DNA of 64,000 nt from a virus, in IMG/VR virus record IMGVR_UViG_3300048834_000455, positions 25,906 through 89,905 of that record, one strand, 5' to 3'. A model generated the notes under the pieces. The model had not been told where the DNA came from. It made no database searches and worked only from the letters and a program-made list of their open reading frames with translations. The stretch's first letter is position 1. Each line of letters opens with the position of its first letter. The position numbers were made by a program, and so were the translations under genes. Positions 1 through 7,698 of the stretch are shown one piece after another.

Positions 1-55
1 TGCTTATCCCAAGCGCATTCCGCGCCATCTCTAGCCTTTCGGCAAATCGATCCAT
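1..55 (-). CDS. cI-like repressor, N-terminus only (runs off left edge)
   Basis: On the - strand an ATG at 55-53 opens a frame that reads MDRFAERLEMARNALGIS to the window edge. The pattern F-x-E-R-L-x-x-A-R opens many XRE/cI-family repressors, just ahead of the helix-turn-helix. An AGGA ribosome-site core sits 8 nt upstream of the ATG. It diverges from the XRE gene at 136 and shares its operator-like region. Only 18 residues are visible, so the family call is inference from motif and context. Confidence 0.55.
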   Translation of the reverse strand, partial: MDRFAERLEMARNALGIS

Positions 56-78
56 ATCGGCGATCCTAATGCAGAAGT

Positions 79-123
79 TCTGTATTGACAACGACCGGTT
101 CATCTGTCATAAATGAATACAGA
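79..123. promoter_or_regulatory. Operator half-sites and rightward promoter of the lysogeny switch
   Basis: A perfect inverted repeat, TCTGTATT (79-86) and AATACAGA (116-123), brackets the space between the two divergent XRE genes. A third related half-site TCTGTCAT lies at 103-110. A rightward promoter fits inside: -35 TTGACA (85-90, consensus), 17-nt spacer, -10 CATAAA (108-113). Repressor binding would therefore cover the promoter, as in lambda-type switches. Motifs are seen; regulation is inferred. Confidence 0.6.
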
Positions 124-135
124 GGAACTGTAATA

Positions 136-354
136 GTGACTGTAGCCGAAAAGATAAAAGCCCTCCGTCAAGAGCGCGGACTCACCATGAAAGAGCTAGC
201 CGAGGCCCTGGGGCTCAAGCACGCTTCACAGGTATCTAACTGGGAGAACGAGGCCAACGGGCCCAGCAAAACTGCCATTGTTCGCCTGGCCGAATTCTTC
301 GGGAAAGACACCGGATTCTTTTTGGAAGGCGCAAGTACCGCAACCAAAAGTTGA
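136..354 (+). CDS. XRE-family HTH regulator (Cro-like)
   Basis: 72-residue helix-turn-helix protein. After VTVAEKIKALRQERGLTMKE come an HTH (about residues 16-36) and the XRE signature S-N-W-E-N-E, then A-I-V-R-L-A-E-F-F. It would bind the operators just upstream and act as the Cro or antirepressor partner of the divergent repressor. I chose the GTG at 136 rather than the upstream in-frame TTG at 85, because that TTG is itself the -35 box. An AGAGGA ribosome site lies 9 nt before the GTG. Confidence 0.8.
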   Translation: MTVAEKIKALRQERGLTMKELAEALGLKHASQVSNWENEANGPSKTAIVRLAEFFGKDTGFFLEGASTATKS

Positions 355-449
355 CGGCCCTTGGTGGGCCACGACACGGCGTGTTCATACGCCGATTATA
401 CGGCCGCTCTCGGTATCGCGGGACGCGCCTACAAGAAAGGAGTGAGAAA

Positions 450-683
450 ATGTATAGACCCGTGATGCAGGGAGGCCGTGGATTCGTGAGCCTCACCCCC
501 GAAATCGACAAACACCAAGAGTACTGGGAAAACGTCGTCTCCATCGGCCTGACGCAGATTCAACGCTGCGAGGATGCCCGGTGGAAGGTCCGTCAAGCCG
601 TCGAGGAGCGCAAGGTGATTCCCGTCGACTTTCAACCCCGACCCGCCCAGATAAGAACAAAGCCGCCCAAAAGAGCGGCTTAG
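450..683 (+). CDS. Hypothetical protein, 77 aa
   Basis: Starts at ATG 450 behind a strong ribosome site (AAAGGAG, 8 nt spacing). The open frame extends upstream to 351 but lacks a ribosome site there. The product has a short helical centre (EIDKHQEYWENVV, then IQRCEDARWKVRQAVEE) and a basic proline-rich tail ending PPKRAA. No domain recognised. The last codons form one arm of a hairpin that may terminate the early transcript. The 95 bases before it (355-449) hold nothing recognisable. Confidence 0.65.
   Translation: MYRPVMQGGRGFVSLTPEIDKHQEYWENVVSIGLTQIQRCEDARWKVRQAVEERKVIPVDFQPRPAQIRTKPPKRAA
660..681 (+). terminator. Possible intrinsic terminator or attenuator
   Basis: Perfect 7-bp stem AAGCCGC / GCGGCTT with an 8-nt loop, overlapping the stop codon of the preceding gene and followed by TAGCTTTCC. 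The T tract is short, so termination may be partial. Confidence 0.4.
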
Positions 684-775
684 CTTTCCCGCTCGGCGTT
701 CACAGCGCCGGGTGGGGTTCCCTCGGAGAGAGTTCTTGCCTCCGAGTATATCAACCGCTGGAGGTTTTCACAAGA

Positions 776-997
776 GTGTCTGCTCTAACCCTGACCGTAA
801 AAGACATCGCTACTGACCTTCGTGTCCACGAGGACACCATCTACCGCGCTCTCTGGGCCGGGAAGCTCCGTGGCACCAAGCACAGCTTCGGCTGGCGCAT
901 TGCCCCATCTGACTACCGCAAGTGGCTCGACCATCATAGCTCTTCGCCTGCCGACGAGAAGGAAGCTCTGAAGGAGGCCCTCTATGGCCGCCGCTAA
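776..997 (+). CDS. Excisionase/HTH_17-like DNA-binding protein
   Basis: 73 residues from GTG 776 (GGAGG 11 nt upstream). VKDIATDLRVHEDTIYRAL is a winged-helix/MerR-type HTH, followed by a short wing (GKLRGTKHSFGWRIAPSDYRKWLDHH) typical of excisionase-fold proteins. These small proteins bind and bend DNA or tune early promoters. It overlaps the next gene by 14 nt. Whether it is an Xis or a transcription regulator cannot be told, since no integrase is in view. Confidence 0.7.
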   Translation: MSALTLTVKDIATDLRVHEDTIYRALWAGKLRGTKHSFGWRIAPSDYRKWLDHHSSSPADEKEALKEALYGRR

Positions 998-1184
998 CGA
1001 CCGCTACGCCCTCGGTGTCCACACCATCTCCGAGGACGCTTACCCCGCGTTCCTGCTGGCTAAAATCCAGGCCGACCACGCGCAAGCCCCCGCAGAATCC
1101 CCCCTCCTCGGAGCCGCCGCCGTCGTTGGCGCCGTGCTGGGCGTCGTCCTCGTGTGCTACTGGCTGGGAGGTGTGTTGTCATGA
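984..1184 (+). CDS. Small single-pass membrane protein
   Basis: 66 residues, start overlapping the previous gene behind AAGGAGG. The C-terminal part, LGAAAVVGAVLGVVLVCYWL and following, is one hydrophobic transmembrane helix; the N-terminal 40 residues are soluble. It could be a superinfection or envelope-acting early protein, but nothing identifies a function. It couples to the next gene by an ATGA overlap. Confidence 0.6.
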   Translation: MAAANDRYALGVHTISEDAYPAFLLAKIQADHAQAPAESPLLGAAAVVGAVLGVVLVCYWLGGVLS

Positions 1185-1468
1185 GGGAGATTCACAGCAT
1201 CCGCTACAGTCTCACGCTGGGCAGCCGCGCCGACGAGGTGTTCGCCGACACCTTGTGGGCCGAGGGCGAGAAGTTCGCGCGCATCCTCCAGGACGGCGAC
1301 CTCGTGACCGCCGTTCTCGCGGAGGTGCCCGAGGGGCTATCGTCGCGGCCGGCGCGCACGTTCACCTGTCCCCTGGAGGCCGTCAAGTGGCTCACCCGTG
1401 GCCTGCGTAGCGACGCCCGAGCGCTGTACATCGAGGCCGAGCAGGCGCAAGGGCTGGTGGCGGCATGA
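1181..1468 (+). CDS. Hypothetical protein, 95 aa
   Basis: Starts at ATG 1181, overlapping the upstream stop (ATGA). Mixed alpha/beta composition: MREIHSIRYSLTLGSRADEV, then an acidic middle and a helix ending ALYIEAEQAQGLVAA. No Cys pairs, membrane segment or known motif. Supported as a gene by tight coupling on both sides and no gap. Confidence 0.6.
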   Translation: MREIHSIRYSLTLGSRADEVFADTLWAEGEKFARILQDGDLVTAVLAEVPEGLSSRPARTFTCPLEAVKWLTRGLRSDARALYIEAEQAQGLVAA

Positions 1469-1707
1469 GCTATCTAGTACGCCTACCCGTCTGGATCGAG
1501 GTCTACGCCGACGAGGCTCCCGCCGACCCCGAGGCCTTCGCCAAAGACGCCGCCGAGGATGGAAGTGCCAACCTGGTGGTGGTCGGACCCGCCGAGACCA
1601 CTTGCGTTGACTGCGGTCTCGGGCCTGACCACTGCGGGTGTGTCTCAGACGACGAGGACGCCCGCCAACTCGATAACCTGCAGAGAGCGAGAGATATCGC
1701 GGCATGA
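1465..1707 (+). CDS. Small Cys-containing hypothetical protein, 80 aa
   Basis: Begins with a beta-strand-like segment MSYLVRLPVWIEVYADEAP. It carries C-x2-C-x6-H-C-x-C (CVDCGLGPDHCGC), a compact zinc-knuckle-like cluster near residues 47-58. The tail is helical. Function unknown; coupled ATGA at both ends. Confidence 0.6.
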   Translation: MSYLVRLPVWIEVYADEAPADPEAFAKDAAEDGSANLVVVGPAETTCVDCGLGPDHCGCVSDDEDARQLDNLQRARDIAA

Positions 1708-2297
1708 TCGAAACTTCTCACCTCCAAATCGCCCGTGACGCCCTCCGCGAAAAAGTCGATGCCCTTGAAAAAGAGCGCGATAAGGCCGCGAAGGCGGTGC
1801 GGGAATACACGAATGTAGGCGACTGGCTTGCCCTCGGTCGGGAGCACTACGAGGCTTTTGAGGCCGCCGCCACCGAGCGATACCGCGAGGCGCTGTTTGC
1901 CCTGGACGCGCTAGGCAACCGCCTGGAGAGCCTGGAGCGCAAAGTCAAGAAGGCTCCCAGCTCGGTGACCCTCGCCTTCACCATGTCGATGCCTGGCCGC
2001 AACTCGTGGAACGGGCGCTGGTCGGGCGAGGACAAGGTCTACGCCCTGGTCCGCACCTTTCGCGGCAAAGACGTTCCCGCAGCGCAGGCCCTGGTCGCTA
2101 AAGACTACCTCTACCGCTGGGATGACGGCTGGTGCGCGGGCGTAACCGTCACCGAAGTCACGAGCGCGGAGGCTGCCAAGCTGCGCCGCAAGTCGGCCGG
2201 CTTCTGCGGCTACGACTGGATGGTTGGCTCGATCGTCAGACACGGCCGCATCACCACCGACCACGACCTTGCCAAGGAGGCTTCATGCGCAACCTAA
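1704..2297 (+). CDS. Hypothetical protein with N-terminal coiled coil, 197 aa
   Basis: The first 85 residues are a heptad-rich, charged helix (REKVDALEKERDKAAKAVRE and onward). The C-terminal half is a globular domain with many aromatics: MPGRNSWNGRWSGEDKVY, YLYRWDDGWCAGVTV, FCGYDWMVGSIVRHGRI. This reads like a folded phage-specific domain, but I do not recognise the family. Confidence 0.6.
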   Translation: MIETSHLQIARDALREKVDALEKERDKAAKAVREYTNVGDWLALGREHYEAFEAAATERYREALFALDALGNRLESLERKVKKAPSSVTLAFTMSMPGRNSWNGRWSGEDKVYALVRTFRGKDVPAAQALVAKDYLYRWDDGWCAGVTVTEVTSAEAAKLRRKSAGFCGYDWMVGSIVRHGRITTDHDLAKEASCAT

Positions 2298-2509
2298 CCA
2301 TGTACGGCTACGCCGCCGAGGGCAAGCACGATCTCGGTGCCTACGCCTTTCTTCACGAAGACCAGCGCGACGAGGAGGCCAAAGAGGCCCACCGTTTCGG
2401 TACCAACACCCGTGTGCGGAAATTCAAGTTCACGCTCGAGTTTGCCGAGGACCTGTTCCCGGCCGAGCCCGAGGTTAACGGCGGAGCGACCAAGGCGGTG
2501 CTTTCATGA
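2285..2509 (+). CDS. Hypothetical protein, 74 aa
   Basis: ATG 2285 follows AAGGAGG by 5 nt and lies 13 nt inside the previous gene. The longer upstream frame to 2132 is rejected because it would sit inside that gene. Product MRNLTMYGYAAEGKHDLGAY and onward is charged, with a FKFTLEFAEDLF strand. No known domain. Confidence 0.55.
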   Translation: MRNLTMYGYAAEGKHDLGAYAFLHEDQRDEEAKEAHRFGTNTRVRKFKFTLEFAEDLFPAEPEVNGGATKAVLS

Positions 2510-2733
2510 ACGGCTTCACCGACGAGCAATGGGTTCGCTACCAAGCGGAGCACACCGCCGCCGCTACCGAGATGCTCTATCGCAACGTGCGCGACAAAGC
2601 CACCGAGGTGCACAACGAGAAGCTGCGCGAGCTTCGCCCCATCGGCGGTGTCATCGCTAGCGCCGTCACCGGCAACCCCCAGGCCCCGGCCGAGGTTCGC
2701 GAGTTCTGGGCGCGGATTGGAGACCGCAAGTGA
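2506..2733 (+). CDS. Hypothetical helical protein, 75 aa
   Basis: ATGA-coupled. Mostly helical: FTDEQWVRYQAEHTAAATEM, VRDKATEVHNEKLREL, ending in PAEVREFWARIGDRK. No recognised motif. Confidence 0.55.
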   Translation: MNGFTDEQWVRYQAEHTAAATEMLYRNVRDKATEVHNEKLRELRPIGGVIASAVTGNPQAPAEVREFWARIGDRK

Positions 2734-2987
2734 AGATCCATCCCACGTTTCGCGCCGCCGAGTATCCCGTCGACTGGAGCCGCCTCACCGTGCTCTCGGT
2801 GGCGCTGGGCAAGCTGCCTTGCTACGGCGAGCCCGACCCCTACCTCGCACACCTCGTTGACCGCGACCCGCCTGCGCTGTCCGAGGCGCGGATGGAGGAC
2901 CTGCGGGGCCTGGCCCGTGCCGGCGTGACACCCGAGGAGATTCTGGCGAGGCTTTCGCCGGACGAGCTTGCGAGGTTGCCCTACTGA
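2730..2987 (+). CDS. Hypothetical protein, 85 aa
   Basis: GTG start overlapping the upstream stop (GTGA). Proline-rich N-terminal half and a helical C-terminus, GVTPEEILARLSPDELARLP, that resembles a short HTH-like or EF-like helical hairpin. Function unknown. Confidence 0.55.
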   Translation: MKIHPTFRAAEYPVDWSRLTVLSVALGKLPCYGEPDPYLAHLVDRDPPALSEARMEDLRGLARAGVTPEEILARLSPDELARLPY

Positions 2988-3412
2988 TGGCCACTAACGA
3001 GAAAATCGAATCCCGCCTGATGTCGCACGTCTACGCTCTCGAACTGCTGAAATCAGAGTTCATGGAGATCATCTCCGCCGAGGAGCCCGCGACCGACCGG
3101 GCCGTCAAGGCGGCCGCCCTCTTTGCCCGAGCAACGGAGGACTTCGGGTCCTTTATCGCCTGCGTGAAGGACGACATTGCCCATCTGGTGCCCGCCGCGA
3201 AAGACGAGTTCCAGGTGGGGAAAATCCGCGTTCGCCATACCATCACCGAAAACAAGAAGCTCGACCAGGAGCGCTGGGCCGAAGCCGTAGGCGCATCTGA
3301 GGAGTTGGCCCGTATCGAGCAGGCTTCCACCCAAGCCGCTGCGGCTCTCCGAAAGGCGCGCCTCCCCTATATGCTGCCGAGCTATGGCATTGAGATCAAG
3401 GAAGTGAAGTGA
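2987..3412 (+). CDS. Helical protein upstream of Sak4-like ATPase, 141 aa
   Basis: Long amphipathic helices (MSHVYALELLKSEFMEIISA; ELARIEQASTQAAAALRKAR) flank a central strand pair, FQVGKIRVRHTITENKKLD. The position directly before the RecA-like ATPase and SSB suggests a recombination accessory. Coiled-coil Gp157-type proteins occupy this place in other phages, but I cannot show homology. The next ORF starts 2 nt after its stop. Confidence 0.6.
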   Translation: MATNEKIESRLMSHVYALELLKSEFMEIISAEEPATDRAVKAAALFARATEDFGSFIACVKDDIAHLVPAAKDEFQVGKIRVRHTITENKKLDQERWAEAVGASEELARIEQASTQAAAALRKARLPYMLPSYGIEIKEVK

Positions 3413-3413
3413 T

Positions 3414-4628
3414 ATGAGCATTTTTAAGAAAGCCACCCGTGACCAACTGAAGCTCCGCATGGCGCTGGCCGGCCCGAGCGGGAGCGGCAAGACGTTCTCC
3501 GCCATGACCATCGCCAAGCGATTCGGGAAGGTCGCGGTCATTGACACCGAGCACCGCAGCGCCAGTCGCTACGCCGACCTGTTCGAGTTCGACGTGGACG
3601 AGTTCGAGCCACCGTTCCATCCCGACCGCCTGATCCGCCACATCAACGCCGCCGAAGAGGCAGGCTACGACGTTGTGGTCGTGGATAGCCTGTCCCATTT
3701 CTGGGCTGGCAAAGGCGGCATCCTAGAGATTGTCGACGAGGTGACCGCCAAGTCTCGCAGCAAGAATTCTTACAATGCCTGGAACGATGGCACGGCCATC
3801 TTCAACGACATGGTCGACAAGATCATCCGCTGCAAGATTCACATCATCTGCACTATGCGAAGCAAGTCTGAGTACCTCCAGACCGAGGACGACAAGGGCC
3901 GCAAGAAGATCGAGAAGGTCGGTACCAAGCCCATCCAGCGTGATGGCCTGGAATATGAGTTTGACCTCGTTTACGACATGGACCTTCAACACAAGGCCAT
4001 CGTCTGCAAGAGCCGCGTGTTCGGTGCTCCGGACGTGGTGCGTTTGCCCGGTGTAGAGTTGGCCGAGCTTCTCTACAACTGGACGCAGACCGGGTCTCCA
4101 CCAGCGCCGAGCCAGCCGGCGAAGACTCCCGAGGAAGATCGCCATGCCCGCACCCTGGCCCGCCTCCGTGAGTTGTTCGGCAAGGTTTATGGCAAAGACG
4201 CCAAGGCCTTCTCCGAGACCTTCGGCGTGGAGGCCAAGGACCTGCCCTCTCTGTCTCTCGAGGAGCTGGAGGCCATCGGTCGCGGTCTGGCCGCCCTGTC
4301 CGAGAAACGCCTGCAACCCGCACCACCTGCCGACCCTGAGCCCGTGACCACTCCCGCCAAGGCGGAGCCGCTGTTCAAGGATGCCAACCCCGAGAAGTAC
4401 GCCTCGATGAAGGCCAAGCTGTTCGCGGTGGCCGGCGAGGTTTGGCCCGACGACGTGAAGAGCGAGAAGACCTACGCTTTCTTCGCCGAGCACAGCCTTC
4501 TCGCTGGACACCCCACGCAGGCCCGCCGTTCCGTGAGCCTGTCGACCGAGCGCCAACTCTCCGACGCCATCAAAGCCGTCGAGAAGAAGCACACCACCAA
4601 AGCCGCCCTGACCGGCGTGAAAAACTAG
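3414..4628 (+). CDS. RecA-like AAA ATPase, Sak4-type single-strand annealing/recombination protein
   Basis: 404 residues. Walker A GPSGSGKT at 20-27; Walker B-like strand VVVVDSLSHF near 85-94; later IHIICTMRSKSEY gives the RecA-core sensor strand. The first 230 residues match the phage nucleotide-binding (AAA_24, Sak4-like) architecture, which binds ssDNA and promotes annealing with SSB. The C-terminal 170 residues are a proline-rich linker plus a helical tail (DANPEKYASMKAKLFAVAGE), probably a partner-binding extension. The ssb gene follows after 9 nt, the usual partnership. Confidence 0.85.
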   Translation: MSIFKKATRDQLKLRMALAGPSGSGKTFSAMTIAKRFGKVAVIDTEHRSASRYADLFEFDVDEFEPPFHPDRLIRHINAAEEAGYDVVVVDSLSHFWAGKGGILEIVDEVTAKSRSKNSYNAWNDGTAIFNDMVDKIIRCKIHIICTMRSKSEYLQTEDDKGRKKIEKVGTKPIQRDGLEYEFDLVYDMDLQHKAIVCKSRVFGAPDVVRLPGVELAELLYNWTQTGSPPAPSQPAKTPEEDRHARTLARLRELFGKVYGKDAKAFSETFGVEAKDLPSLSLEELEAIGRGLAALSEKRLQPAPPADPEPVTTPAKAEPLFKDANPEKYASMKAKLFAVAGEVWPDDVKSEKTYAFFAEHSLLAGHPTQARRSVSLSTERQLSDAIKAVEKKHTTKAALTGVKN

Positions 4629-4637
4629 GAGAAGACC

Positions 4638-5081
4638 ATGAATTCTGTTGCTATTACGGGCCGCTTAGGCGGAGACCCCGAATTGAGATTCACGAACAAC
4701 GGGAAAGCCGTTGCTTCGTTCTCACTGGCCATCAAGCAGACCAAAGAGATTACCCATTGGGTACAGTGTGAAGCGTGGGAGAAGACCGCCGAGTTCATCA
4801 ACCAGTATTTCGTAAAGGGCGATGGCATCGAGATTGTCGGCTCCCTCAAAGAGGAGACCTGGCAAGATAAAAACGGTGGAGGCAAGCGCTCTAAGCTCAT
4901 GGTGCGCGTTGGCCAGGCGCACTTCCCCGAAGGCAAAGCCGGTGGCAATGGCGGACAGGGAGAGGGCGACCGCCAGCCTGCCCGAAGTGGCCAGCAGTCA
5001 TCTCGTGGCGGGCGCAACGACTACGGCAACGACTCGGGGCTGAACCACGACGACCTCGGACCCGACGAGATCCCGTTTTGA
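4638..5081 (+). CDS. ssb: Single-stranded DNA-binding protein
   Basis: 147 residues: an OB fold starting MNSVAITGRLGGDPELRFTN, with HWVQCEAWEKTAEFI and IEIVGSLKEETWQDKNG, then a flexible Gly/Arg/Gln-rich linker. It ends in the acidic tip DDLGPDEIPF, the classic D-x-I-P-F tail that docks replication and repair partners. Good ribosome site (AGGAG) 7 nt before ATG. It coats ssDNA during replication and works with the Sak4-like ATPase just upstream. Confidence 0.95.
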   Translation: MNSVAITGRLGGDPELRFTNNGKAVASFSLAIKQTKEITHWVQCEAWEKTAEFINQYFVKGDGIEIVGSLKEETWQDKNGGGKRSKLMVRVGQAHFPEGKAGGNGGQGEGDRQPARSGQQSSRGGRNDYGNDSGLNHDDLGPDEIPF

Positions 5082-5308
5082 TGGCCACCTCTACCCCCAC
5101 CCAACTCTATCGCATCGAGGCGCAGGTATCTCCCCTCCACGCCGAGGCCCTCACCCTCCGCGGCTATGCCTTCGCTCCCGAGCCAAAGGGAGTCTGGCAG
5201 CGCACGGTTCCCGAGGCCGACCGCGACCGCGAGCTAGCGTGGGTCGACGCCAACGCCCCTGGCTGCCGTCGCAAGGCTGTGGCTGTTCCGCTGGAGGTGG
5301 CGAGATGA
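5081..5308 (+). CDS. Hypothetical protein, 75 aa
   Basis: Starts at ATG 5081, sharing the A of the ssb stop (TGATG). Contains YRIEAQVSPLHAEALTLRGY and WQRTVPEADRDRELAWVD, a small alpha/beta pattern. No known domain; GTGA/ATGA-type coupling to the next gene. Confidence 0.55.
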   Translation: MATSTPTQLYRIEAQVSPLHAEALTLRGYAFAPEPKGVWQRTVPEADRDRELAWVDANAPGCRRKAVAVPLEVAR

Positions 5309-5727
5309 GCGACCTTAGCCCCAAAGACCACCTTCGCGAAGCCGTGGCCGCCCTGCGCGAGAAGCTCGAGGAGATGCCCGACCAATGCTGGAGCGCCGAG
5401 GAAATCGACGCCACCCGCCAAGCCCTGGGCTATCTCCAGAGCTTGGCCAAGGTCGCCAATGCTATCACCGTGACGGCTAAGACTAGGCCCGGTCGCGGTG
5501 AGTGGGTCGACTTCGAGCACCGCAACTGCGACGGCACCGTGTCCATCCAGCGTGTCTACGACGAGACGAGCGGTCACCGAGGCCTGTTCATCCCCGACAA
5601 GGGCATCAAGCCCAATCATGCCGACACCATCAAGGCCGAGGGCTGGGACGCTATGGCGCGAGGCCTTCTCGACCACATGGCCGTCGCTGAGTGGACCCGC
5701 CGCAACCGGACAGAGGTAACACCGTGA
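5305..5727 (+). CDS. Hypothetical protein, 140 aa
   Basis: Helical N-terminus (HLREAVAALREKLEEMPDQC) followed by a compact beta-rich domain (RGEWVDFEHRNCDGTVSIQR; SGHRGLFIPDKGIK). ATG 5305 overlaps the upstream stop. No recognised family. Confidence 0.6.
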   Translation: MSDLSPKDHLREAVAALREKLEEMPDQCWSAEEIDATRQALGYLQSLAKVANAITVTAKTRPGRGEWVDFEHRNCDGTVSIQRVYDETSGHRGLFIPDKGIKPNHADTIKAEGWDAMARGLLDHMAVAEWTRRNRTEVTP

Positions 5728-6308
5728 AGCCCCTATCCACCAAACCCATCATCCGCGACGGCGTCACCATCGCCAACGCCTACCAGTGGAGCTTCGGTTG
5801 GTGCGCCGAGTGGGTCGAGTTTGAGGGCGAACAGGAGAAGGCTCGACCCTTCAGCCTCCTCAGTCACCCCTCCAGCAAGCACGATATTTGCGCCACCTTC
5901 GAGACTCTGAAGCAGAACGTGCTCCGAACGCATGCCGAGCTGACGAAGCAGGGCCTGGCGTTCAATGCCGTGCCTCCGACTGTCGAGGTGGTCTTCTACG
6001 GTGCCAGCGACGACAACATTGAGATCGAGGGTCCGATAGAAGGCGCTGACGAGTACGGCGCTTGGATGAGCCGCGACCACAGGGGCTGCGGGGTGGTCGG
6101 CATCTTCCTCCTTGAGGGCTACGGTGGAGCCTGCCATATCAACGCCATCTATGACGGCTGCTGGTCGTTTGCCGTGGGCCAGACCGAGGAGAACACGCCC
6201 CTGCCGCCCTGGCCAGTATCGTTGTCGGCCGAGGGCTACACCACCAAGCTTACCCTGACCGTGCCCGTGGGAACTAGCGTGAGCAAGGTTGGTGACGACG
6301 ATGAGTAG
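5724..6308 (+). CDS. Hypothetical protein, 194 aa
   Basis: GTG start (GTGA overlap). Contains many aromatic and strand-forming stretches (YQWSFGWCAEWVEFEGEQEK; TVEVVFYGASDDNIEIEGP; CHINAIYDGCWSFAVGQ), and ends in an acidic tail DDDE. Likely a folded cytoplasmic domain; not recognised. Confidence 0.6.
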   Translation: MKPLSTKPIIRDGVTIANAYQWSFGWCAEWVEFEGEQEKARPFSLLSHPSSKHDICATFETLKQNVLRTHAELTKQGLAFNAVPPTVEVVFYGASDDNIEIEGPIEGADEYGAWMSRDHRGCGVVGIFLLEGYGGACHINAIYDGCWSFAVGQTEENTPLPPWPVSLSAEGYTTKLTLTVPVGTSVSKVGDDDE

Positions 6309-6849
6309 CCCCTTCAACCCCTTCGTCGTTGCCGTGGAGGCGCTGCGCGAACGCATCGACGCCTACGAGGACGTTATCGCTACCCGCGAGGAGCACGACG
6401 TGCCCACCGACTCCCACGAGCAGCGATTGGCTGACACTCGAAAGGCGCTGGCTCGCTTCGAGCGCCTAGCCGCCAGAGAGGTGGAGGCGCCCGGCGAGGG
6501 CTCTCTATCGCTCGGCAACCTCACTTACGCCCCCGAGGCTGACGGCGCCCTTCGTGTCGACCTCGACGGCTACGGGGTTAGCGGGCGCATGTGGATGGAC
6601 ACGGCCGAGAAGGTCGCCCTCCATCGCTACCTTGGCGGCTTCGTGTTGCCGAAGGTGGAGCGGTTCCCTGTTGGCTCGCGCACGGATGCGGCGGGCTTCA
6701 CCGGCAGGCCGTGGGTGGACATCGCTGTCTATCGCACGACGAACCGCGTTCACGTTGGCGAGAAGGTCTTGACGCCGAAGGGGGCCCGTGCCCTTGCCGC
6801 GTGTCTGCAGGCTGCTGCTGATGAAGCGGAGGGGGTGGCCAATGCTTAA
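6301..6849 (+). CDS. Hypothetical protein with N-terminal coiled coil, 182 aa
   Basis: Starts at ATG 6301, 8 nt inside the previous gene. Residues 8-65 are a charged helix (VVAVEALRERIDAYEDVIAT); the rest is a beta-rich globular domain (LSLGNLTYAPEADGALRVDL; PWVDIAVYRTTNRVHVGEK). The layout helix plus small domain resembles the gene at 1704, but I see no clear sequence match. Confidence 0.6.
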   Translation: MSSPFNPFVVAVEALRERIDAYEDVIATREEHDVPTDSHEQRLADTRKALARFERLAAREVEAPGEGSLSLGNLTYAPEADGALRVDLDGYGVSGRMWMDTAEKVALHRYLGGFVLPKVERFPVGSRTDAAGFTGRPWVDIAVYRTTNRVHVGEKVLTPKGARALAACLQAAADEAEGVANA

Positions 6850-7483
6850 GCCCTCCTTCATCACCTTCACCGGCGTCGACGAGCGCACCGACTGGCAGCG
6901 CGTCCAAGCGCTAAGCGACCGCTATCCCGTGGAATGGGCCGCGCTGTTTTCTCGGGACCGGCAGGGCCGCGAACGGCGCTACCCGTCAGCGGCCTGCATA
7001 GGGGCGTTTCGCGCTCTGCCCGTGACCAAGGCGGCCCACGTCTGCGGATGCTACGCCAAAGCGGTCATGGCCTGGTCTCAAGTTGACCTCGACCTGACGG
7101 GCTTCGACCGTATTCAGGTCAACCACAGTAAGCCCGAGGCCGGTGCTATTCGCGCTTTCGCTCAGGAGTGGGGAGCGAAGGGCATCATGCAGACCCGCAC
7201 CCTCGAGTTTCCTTACGGCCAACGCGTTGCACAACTCTTCGACCGCTCAGGCGGGCGTGGAGAATATCCGAGCCGTTGGCCCACCCACCCCGGCAACGGT
7301 CGTCTCGTGGGCTATGCTGGCGGTATCGGCCCCGACAACGTGCTCGACACTCTCCGCGCCATCGTCGCGACCGGCCCTTACTGGATCGACATGGAGAGCG
7401 GCGTGCGCACGGACGACTGGCTGGACCTCGACAAGTGCGAGGCTGTGCTGCGGGCGGTGTATGGCAAGGCGGTGCCCCGATGA
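6842..7483 (+). CDS. TrpF/phosphoribosylanthranilate isomerase-like TIM-barrel protein
   Basis: 213 residues. It opens with the strand FITFTGVDERTDWQRVQALS, then YPVEWAALFSRDRQGRERRYP, and ends VGYAGGIGPDNVLDTLRAI and YWIDMESGVRTDDWLDLDKC. The Gly-Gly-Ile plus GVR(T) pattern at the end is the phosphate-binding region of TrpF-like barrels. Similar stand-alone proteins are often annotated as phosphoribosylanthranilate isomerase in phages, but no tryptophan pathway neighbours exist here, so the substrate is unknown. Coupled by 8-nt overlap to the gene upstream. Confidence 0.65.
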   Translation: MLKPSFITFTGVDERTDWQRVQALSDRYPVEWAALFSRDRQGRERRYPSAACIGAFRALPVTKAAHVCGCYAKAVMAWSQVDLDLTGFDRIQVNHSKPEAGAIRAFAQEWGAKGIMQTRTLEFPYGQRVAQLFDRSGGRGEYPSRWPTHPGNGRLVGYAGGIGPDNVLDTLRAIVATGPYWIDMESGVRTDDWLDLDKCEAVLRAVYGKAVPR

Positions 7484-7698
7484 ACGCCAAGGCCCGCAAA
7501 GCGCTGCTCGCCCACGAGGTATTCGGCCAACTCGCGGCGGCCATCGAGTGGCACGTGGCGACTAGCGACTGGGACGCCTTCAACTCCGACGACTTCACGG
7601 CCGAGGAAATTCAGGCCGCACTGGAAGAGCATCGCCAGAAGTTCCGCGCTAAAGCCCACGAGAACTGGAACAGGTTCAAGCGGGAGGTCCACCGATGA
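7480..7698 (+). CDS. Hypothetical helical protein, 72 aa
   Basis: MNAKARKALLAHEVFGQLAA begins an almost wholly helical product; FTAEEIQAALEEHRQKFRAK is a second helix. ATGA-coupled to the TIM-barrel gene. The frame is open much further upstream but would overlap that gene. No known family. Confidence 0.55.
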   Translation: MNAKARKALLAHEVFGQLAAAIEWHVATSDWDAFNSDDFTAEEIQAALEEHRQKFRAKAHENWNRFKREVHR

